A stretch of 64,000 nucleotides of DNA from Antedon bifida (taxonomy: Eukaryota; Echinodermata; Crinoidea; Comatulida; Antedonidae), in NCBI GenBank assembly GCA_963402885.1, contig OY727102.1:16306001-16370000 (forward strand), in the 5' to 3' direction. The position numbers and the translations under genes were made by a program. The notes under the pieces were generated by a model. The model was not told where the DNA came from and ran no database searches. It saw nothing but the letters and a program-made list of their open reading frames with translations. Positions 38,061-48,476 of this stretch are shown one piece after another. Each line of letters opens with the position of its first letter. The stretch's first letter is position 1.

Positions 38061-39490
38061 TATGTAAAAGTCAAACGTTATTTTATGACTATAAAGCCAA
38101 ATATTAGTTTTGAACTATATTTCCATTAGAAGTACCCACGTCACTGTGACTAGTTTGTTCTTTGCTAGACACAAAGCCTCTGAACAAGTGGAACTAATCT
38201 GCGTATAAGGAAATACCCATTTCATTTTAATACCTCATGAAAAACTATAACAAATCGAAAAGCTTGTTGGTAAATTGCAAGTCGTTTGTGTTCGTACTCA
38301 AATTAAGTATGACAAAAATTCACCCTTAAATGACTCCTTAAAGCATTGACGATTACTAGCCTAAGGCTAATATTATGTGAAAGTCAAAAGTTATTTAAAA
38401 AGTAAATAATCGCTTTGAACTATCCTATTATTAGAAGTACCCACGTCACTGTGAATCATTTGTTGTTTGCCAGACACAAAGCATCTGAACAAGTGGAATT
38501 AATCCGAGTTTAAGGAAATACCCCGTTTCATTTACCTATAGAATAAACATTAAAACACCCGTTATACCAGTCTAAAGGGTTAGTACTCAAGCTGCTCACC
38601 CTTTTCTTGTTAGGCATGCCACACCTGAAACATCAACAACATAAATTATTCTTATGCAAACTTATTATGTGAGAGACGTTGCTATATAAGAAAACCAGGC
38701 CCAATACAGATGAATAACCTACTATTTGTGATTTTGCGAGACACAGATGTTATAATAACAAAGCATCTTAAAAGTGGAATTCATTTCAAAATAAATTACC
38801 CTTCAATTACTCTCATTTATGAAAAGACCCATATCAGCTAAACCAAGAAGTCTCCTCAGTTTGTACAAATTGTCTCGCTATACAATGCCCCTTGTCATTG
38901 GCCAACTCGTTTGCGTTGCGCTTACGTCCTTGCGACGGCCTATTGTGGGAATCAACTCAAGAACATCCGCACCATAGTGATTTTTTTCAAATCACGACAC
39001 GATGGTTACCCGAACTTTCGCTTGTACATGTTTCACTTGCGTTGCGAGTTTCAGTGTGCTCTGTGCTTAGGTAGAACAAATTGCGCACAATTTAGCTTAT
39101 GTTGTTTTAGACCAGCAACGGCCATTCGGGCCTACGTGTTTAATTAACGAATAATTATTAGGATATCAGTGAATAATTTTATTTCAACGTCAATCATATG
39201 TAAATAATTGTGTTATTCTATTATCAGACAGACAAGTGGAACTAATTCGAATATAAGGAAATATACTTTAGTATTTGCATTTGCCTTTAAACACAAAGTC
39301 AAACATTTTCTCAATAATTTTATAAATAATACAAGTTTTTAGTATTAGTCATTAGTGATTTTGTTTTATTTACATTTATATTATATAATATATATTTTGA
39401 ATTTGTATGTAGTAATAATTGTATCCACGTTACTCAACCATACGTTTTGAGATAAAAACTATATAACAAAACAACATAGCAAGTGTAACT
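38061..39490. repeat. diverged tandem repeats with 'acaagtggaactaat' core
   Basis: Blocks at 38061-38240 and 38371-38540 align well ('agaagtacccacgtcactgtga', then 'agacacaaagc.tctgaacaa' and 'aaggaaatacc'). Weaker partial matches lie near 38735-38795, 39225-39270 and 39480. The spacing is irregular, so these look like an old tandem duplication or clustered insertions of one element. Confidence 0.6.
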
Positions 39491-39492
39491 AA

Positions 39493-39827
39493 TAACAAGG
39501 CCATATACATGGCTGCAGTCGCGTGCGCAAATTTGAGTTAGTTTTTACTGACCGACCGACCTACCGACCGACCGACCAAAAATTGTTGAAAGTATTAATA
39601 TCCAGTGTGTCAAAATAACGAACAAATATGAATATGAGTTAGTTTTTACCGACCGACCGACCGAAATTGCTGAAAATGTTAACAACCGTTGAACAATTTT
39701 TAAAAACATTTATATTTGCCTCCAAGTATTAATTATCCACTGTCAAAATAACGAAAAATTATGAATATGAGTTAGTGTACGGACCGACATAGTGAGCTAT
39801 AGAGTCGCGTTTGCACGCGACTAAAAA
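39493..39827 (+). repeat. GACC-rich dispersed element, copy 3 (internally repeated)
   Basis: Starts aacaaggccatatacatgg and AGTCGCGTGCGC, ends gagtcgcgtttGCACGCGACT. Between them are three passes of 'gagttagt....accgaccgacc' separated by related spacers, so this copy has expanded internally. The inverted ends AGTCGCGTGC/GCACGCGACT are perfect. Confidence 0.75.
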
Positions 39828-40926
39828 CTATCAATTAACAAAATATCATAGCAAGTGTAACTAATCCAACTATGAGGAAGTAAATACAAATGGGGTATGA
39901 ATAGGGTACGAATTCCGATTCCCTTTACGTTTTACTAAGTATAGAGTATATGCTTATTGAATTATTACGAAACTTAGGTAAATACTTCAAATATGTGTTT
40001 TGTTATTTCACAAAGGTTCACTTTCAGGAAATAAAACATACATTATGGTGTCCTTGCAGATTAGCTTCCTAAGTGTTTTACTCCATTTACTTGTTATTAC
40101 TAATTGGCTTTCTAAATGTTTTAAAACTCAAAAACGCAATTTAGCTATCGCAAAGCTATAACCATAGCCACGCTGTTCACAATGCATTAAAAGCATAGGA
40201 AAGAACACACATTTTATAAAGTTTGGTTTTAGTGAAGGGTAAGCTTGGTTCCCACGAACACCAATCATAACGTGAATTGTCAAGTTACTTGCGCTGCGTC
40301 CATACCTAGTGGGAACTAACTAATTACTAATTACATGGTCTTAATTGTGTTGGAATAAAAAGTGTACAAAAACAATTGTAAATTTAACCTTTTAAATTAA
40401 TATTTATTAATTATCTCGAAATAGATACATTGTTATTCTTCTTTGATTATCTGTCAAAGCGTTTTACTGTTATAATGAAATTACGGCTAATATATTTAGG
40501 CTTAATTTACCCAGAACATGTTACACACAGTGCAACATTGATCAGGTAAATTTAATAATTAATTTGCGAAAATTGTATACAATTTGTATTGAAATATCTA
40601 ATTGTTAATTACTGTATATAATTAGTGTTACTGATTATAAGCTAAATAGCAAGTATTATATTTAGGCAATATAAAATATATTATAAATTTAAAGATAACA
40701 CTTCTTATCATTTGACAATTCTTGAAATCACATCTATGGCAGGACTGTACATTATTACTTCACTTCACTTTATTCACACAGTGATAAGTATAAATTACAG
40801 GACGTTGCCGTTTTGAACAGTGACGTCTTCAGCTGTTCAATGAAATGAGAAGTTAGCTTTATGGGTAATCATAGCTGCGCTGTAGACTGTCCAAAAGTTT
40901 TTTATCCCGAATGTAAATTATTCGAT

Positions 40927-42795
40927 TTATGCAATACTTGAATATGTAAAATCATGTTCAATTACGTTTGATGAACTCTGATCGTCAGATACTGAAATCT
41001 TAATCGGCTTGGGTTTGATATCATGTTTAGTGTATAACTCGTTAAAAAGTATAGGCTGTCCACTTGCACGCTTTTTATTAGGCTTAGCGTATAGATCATC
41101 AAATGATTCTGCTCTGTTATTATCTGTACTTGGTTTTAAAATGTCTTCAAGCGATTGGTGTATTGATTGCCTGTACTTTTTATTCGGTTTTGTATACAGT
41201 TCTTCAACATTAGGTCTATCTATTCCATCAACTGAGTTTGTGTCCTGTTTACTTTTCCTACTCTTGTTTGGTTTTGCGTATAGATCGTCAAAATCAGTCA
41301 ATCTATCTACGGATCCAGTGTCGATCATATGACCAACATATCTACTATGACGGTTATCATCTTGATCAAAACTGTTGAAACTGCAAAAGCTTCCAAGACT
41401 AGCAACTGATTCTGCATTTGCGTAAGTTTCAAAACCAGGCTTCTCTTCGTATGATCTACCGCCATCATTTATATCCAAACTACCATCGATATGATCATCA
41501 TTCATATAGTCATCATCCATATGATTATCAACGATGTTATCATCATACATATTATCTTCAAAATTAATCCTCAAAACATTTGGATTATCAATATTAACCT
41601 CATAATCTCTCTCGTCGATAAAGTTCGGATTATCTAAAGGCACCGGTACTATGTGTACAATTCCATCTGTCATGTCATTTCGAAATGTTGCACGTTTCGT
41701 TTTGGTTATCGATGTTTTACCTTGTTTTTGACGACGTTTTGCAAATATGAAAACAATAATGAATACAAGTAACAAGAATATTGCTCCTCCAACCAATATT
41801 ATCACTAAAAGTAACCAATCTGATTCATCATTTACAGTTAAAAATGTAATTGTGACCGAATCGGTACCTGTTAAACCAGTTGCTGTTATCACTTCACATT
41901 TTACATCTGCATCAGCGTCAAAATCATCAATGACGAGCGTTGTCATGTTATTTGTTAGACTGAATGTATATTTTGAGGTAGACATTAACTCGTCATTATT
42001 GATAGTCCAAATATATTCCATAATTCTCCATGGAGTCATTGCTATACAAGTCAATTCTAGAGAATCTCCAGAAGTAAAAGATGTTTTGTTAGATATTACC
42101 TCAACGTCTGGAGGAACTCTGAACTGTACTTGACATGACTGGTTTTCTCTAGCAGCTTGACCTTCTGCTTTACACATAAATACTGCCTTTTCGTCATCAA
42201 TAGTCAGTACACGTGTTAGCTCTTCTAAGTATGATGACGTTTCATCATTTAAAAAATCTTGACTTTCCGATAATTTGACTCCGTTTCTGTACCATTGCAG
42301 TTCTGGCTTAGGATCCCCTCCTTTTGCCCTACATGTTAATTGTGCTGTTTTCTCGGTGTTTATCAACGTCATGTCTGTTTCACATTTTGGATACTTCTGG
42401 TCTAACCTCATACCCTCAATAACTGTTAGAATACTATTTGGTGACGATGAACCAAATTGACAAGAATACATACTTCCATTGTTCCTACTGATTGTAGTAT
42501 TTAATATTGTCAATATACTGGTTTTCCTATTGCTGATTATCATTACGTCATATCCATCTGTTACAAACGCATCTTCATTAGCTATCAAGTGCCCATCAGT
42601 ACCAATAAACCATTGCCACTTGGATTTAGAACTCAGCATATCAGTATTGCACTCAAATACAGCATTTTCACCAGCAAATACCTCAATATTCAATGGTTGT
42701 ATAGTGACAACAGCTTCAGAAATTAAGCAACAGTTAAACAAAACAAGAAATATAGATGATACAAATGTAAACTTACAACCGTCAGTGAACATCAT
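40927..42795 (-). CDS. long-tail Ig receptor 1 (three Ig domains, TM, YxxP tail), intronless
   Basis: Single uninterrupted 622-codon frame starting at a double Met. A signal peptide spans about 1-28, with Ig domains at about 31-125 (Cys 49/112), 138-225 (Cys 155/208) and 230-318 (Cys 250/300). The TM helix is about 328-352, followed by a basic stop-transfer KRRQKQGK. The cytoplasmic tail is acidic (Asp/Asn-rich 412-445) and carries DDLYAKP, EELYTKP and DDLYAKP (Tyr 506, 534, 569), a weaker ELYTKH, and a C-terminal FTYSSI near residue 618. YxxP is the preferred docking site of Crk-family SH2 domains (established knowledge). Extracellular Asn-x-Ser/Thr sites suggest glycosylation. Closest neighbour in type is 44886-46967. 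Function inferred: cell-surface recognition with tyrosine-phosphorylation signalling. Confidence 0.85.
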   Translation of the reverse strand: MMFTDGCKFTFVSSIFLVLFNCCLISEAVVTIQPLNIEVFAGENAVFECNTDMLSSKSKWQWFIGTDGHLIANEDAFVTDGYDVMIISNRKTSILTILNTTISRNNGSMYSCQFGSSSPNSILTVIEGMRLDQKYPKCETDMTLINTEKTAQLTCRAKGGDPKPELQWYRNGVKLSESQDFLNDETSSYLEELTRVLTIDDEKAVFMCKAEGQAARENQSCQVQFRVPPDVEVISNKTSFTSGDSLELTCIAMTPWRIMEYIWTINNDELMSTSKYTFSLTNNMTTLVIDDFDADADVKCEVITATGLTGTDSVTITFLTVNDESDWLLLVIILVGGAIFLLLVFIIVFIFAKRRQKQGKTSITKTKRATFRNDMTDGIVHIVPVPLDNPNFIDERDYEVNIDNPNVLRINFEDNMYDDNIVDNHMDDDYMNDDHIDGSLDINDGGRSYEEKPGFETYANAESVASLGSFCSFNSFDQDDNRHSRYVGHMIDTGSVDRLTDFDDLYAKPNKSRKSKQDTNSVDGIDRPNVEELYTKPNKKYRQSIHQSLEDILKPSTDNNRAESFDDLYAKPNKKRASGQPILFNELYTKHDIKPKPIKISVSDDQSSSNVIEHDFTYSSIA

Positions 42796-44885
42796 GGTAT
42801 CAGAGTAGAAATATCAAATGTAATGTCCAGCAGTATCAAATATAATATTATAGTTCAATACAGTAACAGCTTTGTTTACATTTCAAATGCCATACAGATA
42901 TATTCTTCTATAGTCTTCTATTATTAGTCTATTAATGTTCAAATATTATTAAATAGTCTTGTGTATGCTAGTTTTTTACTTCCAGTTTAACTGATACAGA
43001 TACCCTTATGACAGTGATTAACATTCACGTTTCCCTATTCTAAAATAGTGTATTTTTATTGTCAACTATCAAAGCGTTATGCATCGCTGCCTATGATCTA
43101 AGTTTTTAAACCAATCCTTTATGTGGTAAGGCCATACTTTTGTATAAACACTTAACAAAAGAAATTGTTTCTTTTATGATGACGATAGTTTTTGGAATTC
43201 GCTTCCTGTATTTTGATAGATTTCTTTTTATTTTTAATGACTCATTAGGTTTTCATTTGCGGACTCATACTTAATAATAATAAATGAAAACTTATATAGC
43301 GCCGATATCCCCCACCCTCGTGGAGTCCATGGCGCAAATTGTGGTTTCTCGCTGGTCTACTATTAGATTTCTCCGCGTATCCCATGACATGATCTAACTT
43401 GATTTGTTCATTTGCAGCTTGTAGGCTTCCATAACTTGTTCTTTATCATGATCAACGTTGTAATCGTTTAATGTATTTGTGCTATTGTACTCGCGTATGG
43501 ATACGCACTCCTTTTGGATACATTCTCTGCTGGCAAGTGCGTGTGTACCGTTTTCCAAACAATATATTATCACAAATTAATCATGATAAGATGACACATA
43601 CCAGTATATTTTTCACAAGCGTAGGCCTACAGATCACAATTACGCTTAGATATAATATCTAAGCGTTGTAACAATTCTAAGGAATTTTATAGCGAAAAGT
43701 ACAACTAAATTGCAGTCTAATAGTGCGTTGTGTACTGGTCCTTCTTTATATCTGTTACCAAGTATAATAAACACATTAAAAAATGTAATACAATATTTCC
43801 AAAGGTTATTAATATACATGAGGAAAATATAACAATTTGTAAGCGTAATTATACTGTACAAATATTGTTTCGGTTACGTTTACTCTGTTTTTTTAATGGC
43901 AATGTTAACAATTAAAAATTCAAATATACAAATAATAATATTTAATACACTCCAGTTTAAAATGCGTAAAAATAGAAAAGTACAGACAATATTTAAAATT
44001 ATAAACATATAATTTATTATAATACAATAAACAATTTGGCAATTTGCATTTGATATTCATTTTTAATATTAACAAGGCTGCAGTCGCGTGCTCAAATTTG
44101 AGTTAGTGTTTACCGACCGACCGGCCAACCGACCGACCGACATAGTGAGCTGTAGAGTCGCATTGTACGCGACTAAAAATGATTGCGAATGCCTATCTAT
44201 CTATACATTACAAAATACACTTTGATATGGCATACTATAAATTCTTTCTTTTGTTGTAAAATACCACTTTTATTCAATCATCATTCAGTATATATACTGT
44301 ATTGTTATTAGAATACTTGTTCAGTATTTATACGTTGTGTTTCTTTTATTATTAAAACTTTCAATTTCTCTTTTACTTTCATAATCCAACATTAGGTTTT
44401 TTAAAAGCTATTGTCCGTTTGCTTTTCAATAAGAAATACAAAACAAGCAAGTCATCAGGATCTCAGATTATATACTGATTAGGCCTATAGACAGAGGGGT
44501 GAATGATATAATATCAATGTAAATGAAATAAATATTTAAACATTTTGAATTAATTGTCATCTATAAACATAGTATACTGGAATCGAAGTTTTTCCGTTTT
44601 TTAAAATTAAAATATCATAAATCAATTCAGTTTATTTGGAAAATTGGTCACAGTTCCATTTCGTTTATGCCTAACTTTAGAATTAAAAAGAAGGCAATAT
44701 TTAACATATTTTATAACTTACAACGAAACTACTTTTGAATACATTTTAAACATTGTATTTTTAGTCTATATGGTTTAAGGCTTATCATCGTCTTTTGGCA
44801 TGGTATGAGTAACGGCATCGTTCTTTTCAATTCAAAACATTGTAATTACCAAACAAAATTAAGTTCAATTGTATACTGAATACAT
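42796..44885. other. intergenic between the two long-tail receptors
   Basis: No gene was seen. It contains a short repeat-like 'tatatagcgccgata...ccatggcgc' at about 43295-43335, a type of short dispersed repeat common in marine invertebrate DNA (identity uncertain), and the GACC element copy at 44071-44178. Confidence 0.5.
44071..44178 (+). repeat. GACC-rich dispersed element, copy 4
   Basis: aacaaggctgcAGTCGCGTGCTC, gagttagtgtttaccgacc, a GACC tract, gacatagtgagctgtagag and a GCGACT end. About 108 bases, the simplest form of the family. Confidence 0.75.
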
Positions 44886-46967
44886 CTATGCAATACTCGA
44901 ATATGTAAAATCCATTGAGGGTAATGAAGTTGGCATGAACTGGTTGCCAGATGGTACATTTGGCAGTGTTTTAGGATCAATATTAGTTGATCTAGGTTTT
45001 GGAGGAAGTTTTGGTTTGGTACGTTGCTTTTGGTCGGAGTCTTCACGAACCGAAGAGCGCGCATTGATAGGGCTAGGTTTGGTAGGAGTTTTAGGTTTGT
45101 CACTCTCTTCAGGGTCGAACTTTTTACGAATGGTAGAACGCCCATTAATATACGTAGGTTTTGGCGGGAGTTTCGGCTTTATGCTCTGTTTAGGTTTGAA
45201 CTCTTTAGGCTGTCCAGTTGCACGAGTTTTATTAGGCTTAGCGTATAGATCATCAAATGACTCTACTCTGCTATACATTGTGTCATTTTTTATATTTGGT
45301 CTTCGAACGTTTTCAAGAGATTGGTGTATTGATTGCCGATGTAGTAGCTTACTTCTATTCTTCTTAATCGGTTTTGCGTATTGTTCTTCAACATTATCGA
45401 TTCCATCAAGCGATCTTGTGTCGCCTGTTACCCGTCTCTTCCTGATTGGTTTTGCGTATAGATCATCAACACTAATTGTATTAATGTGTCTGTTCATCTG
45501 ACTTTCTTGCATAACAAGACCAATATCTATACTAGGTTGGCTTCCTACATTATCATAAACAGGACGGTGATCTCCATCATCTTGATCAAAACTGTTGAAA
45601 CTGCAAAAGCTTCCAATGCTGGCAACGGATTCTGCATTTGCGTAAGTTTCAAAACCTTGTCCTTCGTATGACCTAAATTCATCATTACCGTTATCATCTA
45701 TATCATAATCATTAAGTCTAATCCTCACGACATGAGGATTATTAAACTCTTCGTTAATACCGTAAACAGATTCTGGATCATATGTGAAGGTAGGATTATC
45801 TAGAGAAACAATATTCACTATTCCATCTTTTGAATGAGTTGACTTTTTAAATGTTACACGTTCCGTTTTGGTTATAGATGTTTTCCCTTGTTTCTTCTGA
45901 CGTTTTACTAATACTACAATTACTATGAATATTAATATCAAGAGTAGGACTCCTCCAATATATAAAATGAAAATTGGAAAGTCAGATTCACTGTCAGTGG
46001 TTATTGAAAGGTCGTTAAATAAAATTGTGACTGAATCAGTACCGGTAAGACCAGATGTTGTCATTGCTTCACATTTTATTTCTGCGTCATTGTCACTCGA
46101 TTGTAAATCACTAACAACTAGCATTGTCATGTTATCTCTTATACTGAAGCGGTGCCCTGACGCAGTTACCAACTCATTGTTTATTGTCCAAACGTAAGTA
46201 ATGATCTTCCATGGACTCATTGCTGTACAAGTAAATTCTAGAGAATCGCCAGCGGTAAAAGATGTTTTAGCATAGGTTATGATGACGTCTGGGCGAGTAT
46301 TTAGCCTTACCTGACACGATTGGTTTCCTCTAACTGCCGACCCATCGGCATTACACAAGAATACTGCTCCCTCGTCGTCATAAGTCAGTGCACGTGTTAA
46401 AACATCGAAGTATGAAGACTTTCCATCGAAGATATCAACATGTTCTAATAGTTTGACTCCGTTTCTGTACCATTGTAATTCTGGTATTGGATCACCTCCT
46501 TTTGCATAACATTTTAATTGGACTGTTTTCAAAGTGTTTATTAACGTTATGTTTGCCTCACACTTTGGATACGTTGAGTCTAACTTCTTTCTCTCAAATA
46601 CTGTCAAATTAACGTATGATGATACAGAGCCATATTGACAAGCATACTGACTTTGGCCATGACTGAGCGTAGTGTTGAATATTGTTAACGCACTGGTTCT
46701 TCTATTGTTACTTATACTAACACTATATCCATTCACAACAAACATACCTTCCAGTGCTATTCTAACATCAGGACCTTTAAACCATTGCCAATGGAATATC
46801 GGTTCAAGTGTGTCAACGTTACATTCAAATACAGCATTTTCTCCAGCGAATACTTCAAGAGTCAATGGCTGTATTGTTGTAACAGCTTCAGAAACTAACA
46901 AGTTGTTACACACAATAGACAATATAGACCAAACAAATATAACGTTGCAAAGGCCAGCGAACATCAT
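44886..46967 (-). CDS. long-tail Ig receptor 2 (three Ig, TM, YxxP plus PxLPxK tail), intronless
   Basis: Uninterrupted 693-codon frame. Signal peptide about 1-28; Ig cysteines 49/110, 153/205 and 247/299; TM about 331-354 followed by KRQKKQGK. The tail has three YAKP motifs (Tyr 504, 530, 575), a Grb2-type YDNV (Tyr 471), the shared ETYANAESVAS...FCSFNSFDQDD block, and the C-terminal FTYSSIA. Unlike receptor 1 it has a Pro/Lys-rich region (about 587-665) with two KPKLPPKP elements that fit PxLPxK, the ligand type bound by the Crk N-terminal SH3 domain. The first Ig domain is the part most different from receptor 1. A TATA-like CTATAAATA lies 21-29 bases before the ATG, implying a very short leader or a promoter slightly misread here. 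Confidence 0.87.
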   Translation of the reverse strand: MMFAGLCNVIFVWSILSIVCNNLLVSEAVTTIQPLTLEVFAGENAVFECNVDTLEPIFHWQWFKGPDVRIALEGMFVVNGYSVSISNNRRTSALTIFNTTLSHGQSQYACQYGSVSSYVNLTVFERKKLDSTYPKCEANITLINTLKTVQLKCYAKGGDPIPELQWYRNGVKLLEHVDIFDGKSSYFDVLTRALTYDDEGAVFLCNADGSAVRGNQSCQVRLNTRPDVIITYAKTSFTAGDSLEFTCTAMSPWKIITYVWTINNELVTASGHRFSIRDNMTMLVVSDLQSSDNDAEIKCEAMTTSGLTGTDSVTILFNDLSITTDSESDFPIFILYIGGVLLLILIFIVIVVLVKRQKKQGKTSITKTERVTFKKSTHSKDGIVNIVSLDNPTFTYDPESVYGINEEFNNPHVVRIRLNDYDIDDNGNDEFRSYEGQGFETYANAESVASIGSFCSFNSFDQDDGDHRPVYDNVGSQPSIDIGLVMQESQMNRHINTISVDDLYAKPIRKRRVTGDTRSLDGIDNVEEQYAKPIKKNRSKLLHRQSIHQSLENVRRPNIKNDTMYSRVESFDDLYAKPNKTRATGQPKEFKPKQSIKPKLPPKPTYINGRSTIRKKFDPEESDKPKTPTKPSPINARSSVREDSDQKQRTKPKLPPKPRSTNIDPKTLPNVPSGNQFMPTSLPSMDFTYSSIA

Positions 46968-48476
46968 GACATGATGTACATGATCAATATTTATAGCCCT
47001 CGCATTTAAAAAGTACCATACGTCTGATTATCTATAAACATCAGAAGAACTACACGAATGATTTGCATCCTGCTACGTTTAAAATGTACGTAGTACTTAT
47101 GTAATAGTACACTGACTCTACTGTTCTAAATTGTTATGCATCGCTAGTGCTTAAGCATGAAAATCTTTTATGCTCTGTGTATAGTACTTTTGTGTTAATA
47201 CAAGAAAGAATTCTTCAGTCAGTGACGTATAAGTAGTATAATATTATTATTTTTAAAGTAACTTCCTGAATTAAATATGGATATTCTAGTATCTATTCAC
47301 ATGTCCGAATCCCGCCAGGAGACTATTGATTCTTGCAACAAAGATAGTCTGGTCTAGTCTAGATAGTCTAGACCCATGTGATTATGATAATGTTTTTAAA
47401 AACAGTGCCATGTAAGTTAGACAGAAACAGTTTCAATGAGTATATAGAGGGGGACTGATTGGTCACATTTGCTGTTGCTTAGTCTTAGTTTGAAGTGTTG
47501 TCAGTTTACCAAAAGTAACGGTATGTGTGTAAGTGTTGAAAAACTAAACATGTTAGCTCTGCTGTTTTGCATGCTGACCGTATTATCATATTGCCACTTC
47601 CAAATTAAATTGGCTTCATCGGAGTACACCCTCTACTATTATTTTTCACTATTTATTGTCATCTTTTCTTTATTATAATCATTAAAGTCACAATCGTAAT
47701 TTTATTTAGAATGATCATCATCATCATCATTTTCTTCTTTATCACTATTATCATTAGAGGGCCTACAGTCATCATACACATATCATTCTACGGAAAAAGT
47801 ATACTCACTGTAGGGTTGATCTTTACTATCATTTAGTCTGGTAAGTCATCTTGTATTCCTTGCTGACTGTACAATTATTACAACACAATTTAATATTTAA
47901 TATAATATTTATTTACATAACATTGGTGTATCAACATAACATCTTTTTTATTATAGGGTCATTATTTTAAGACTCACCATTATGAGATTACAGATATGTA
48001 TTTAAAACCAATAACATATTGAACGATTATATTATTATACTTCGATTATTAAGACTACAGTACTACAGTATACAAAACAAAACTATTTCTTTTTGAAAAG
48101 CTTTTCGTCATTTGTATCATAGAATATAATACAATTTTCTATAAAAGTCTATATATACATAAAAAATAGAAAAAAACCCCAACAGTCTTAAGTATATAAC
48201 AGTTTTACATTAAATATGCAGACTAGACCTTCCTTTTTAAAGAAAGCACAAAGCAAAAGTAGAATATTTACACCGGGTACTGCAATAAAGTACGTAAATA
48301 AACAGACTACCAATGTAAATCAGTTGTTACCATTAGATAGACAAACTATCATGCATAAATCGAATGCCTAGTAATTCAGATACAATAGAACATGTTTAAA
48401 CAGAGTCTGATGTATTATGAATCTTATTCATTAACCTTTATTTGATTTAGTTCTGTATATATTGAAGGAGTTGGAA
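46968..48476. other. intergenic flank, one of three homologous copies
   Basis: Homologous in order to 50340-51456 and 60253-61554 ('ttcttcagtcagtgacgtataagtag', 'cacatgtccgaatcccgccag', 'ggtttaccaaaagtaacggta'-type blocks). It lies 5' of a long-type gene and 3' of a short-type gene. Holds candidate promoter (right next to 46967) and 3' flank of the short-tail gene. Short TCATCATCAT microsatellite near 47711. Confidence 0.65.
46988..46996 (-). promoter_or_regulatory. TATA-like box of long-tail receptor 2
   Basis: CTATAAATA on the minus strand, conserved with 60244-60252 before the split gene of the same type. The distance to the ATG is unusually short here (about 20 bases against about 52 in the other copy). 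Confidence 0.35.

Noticed and set aside
39540-39800. CRISPR-like spaced repeats (GACC tracts)
   Set aside because: Eukaryotic context, simple-sequence tract inside a dispersed element, no regular repeat-spacer size.
41009-41332. Plus-strand open frames opposite the Ig receptor genes (also 44869-45501, 41747-42133, 59896-60252)
   Set aside because: Antisense shadows of long domain-bearing minus-strand genes; no independent domain or start context.
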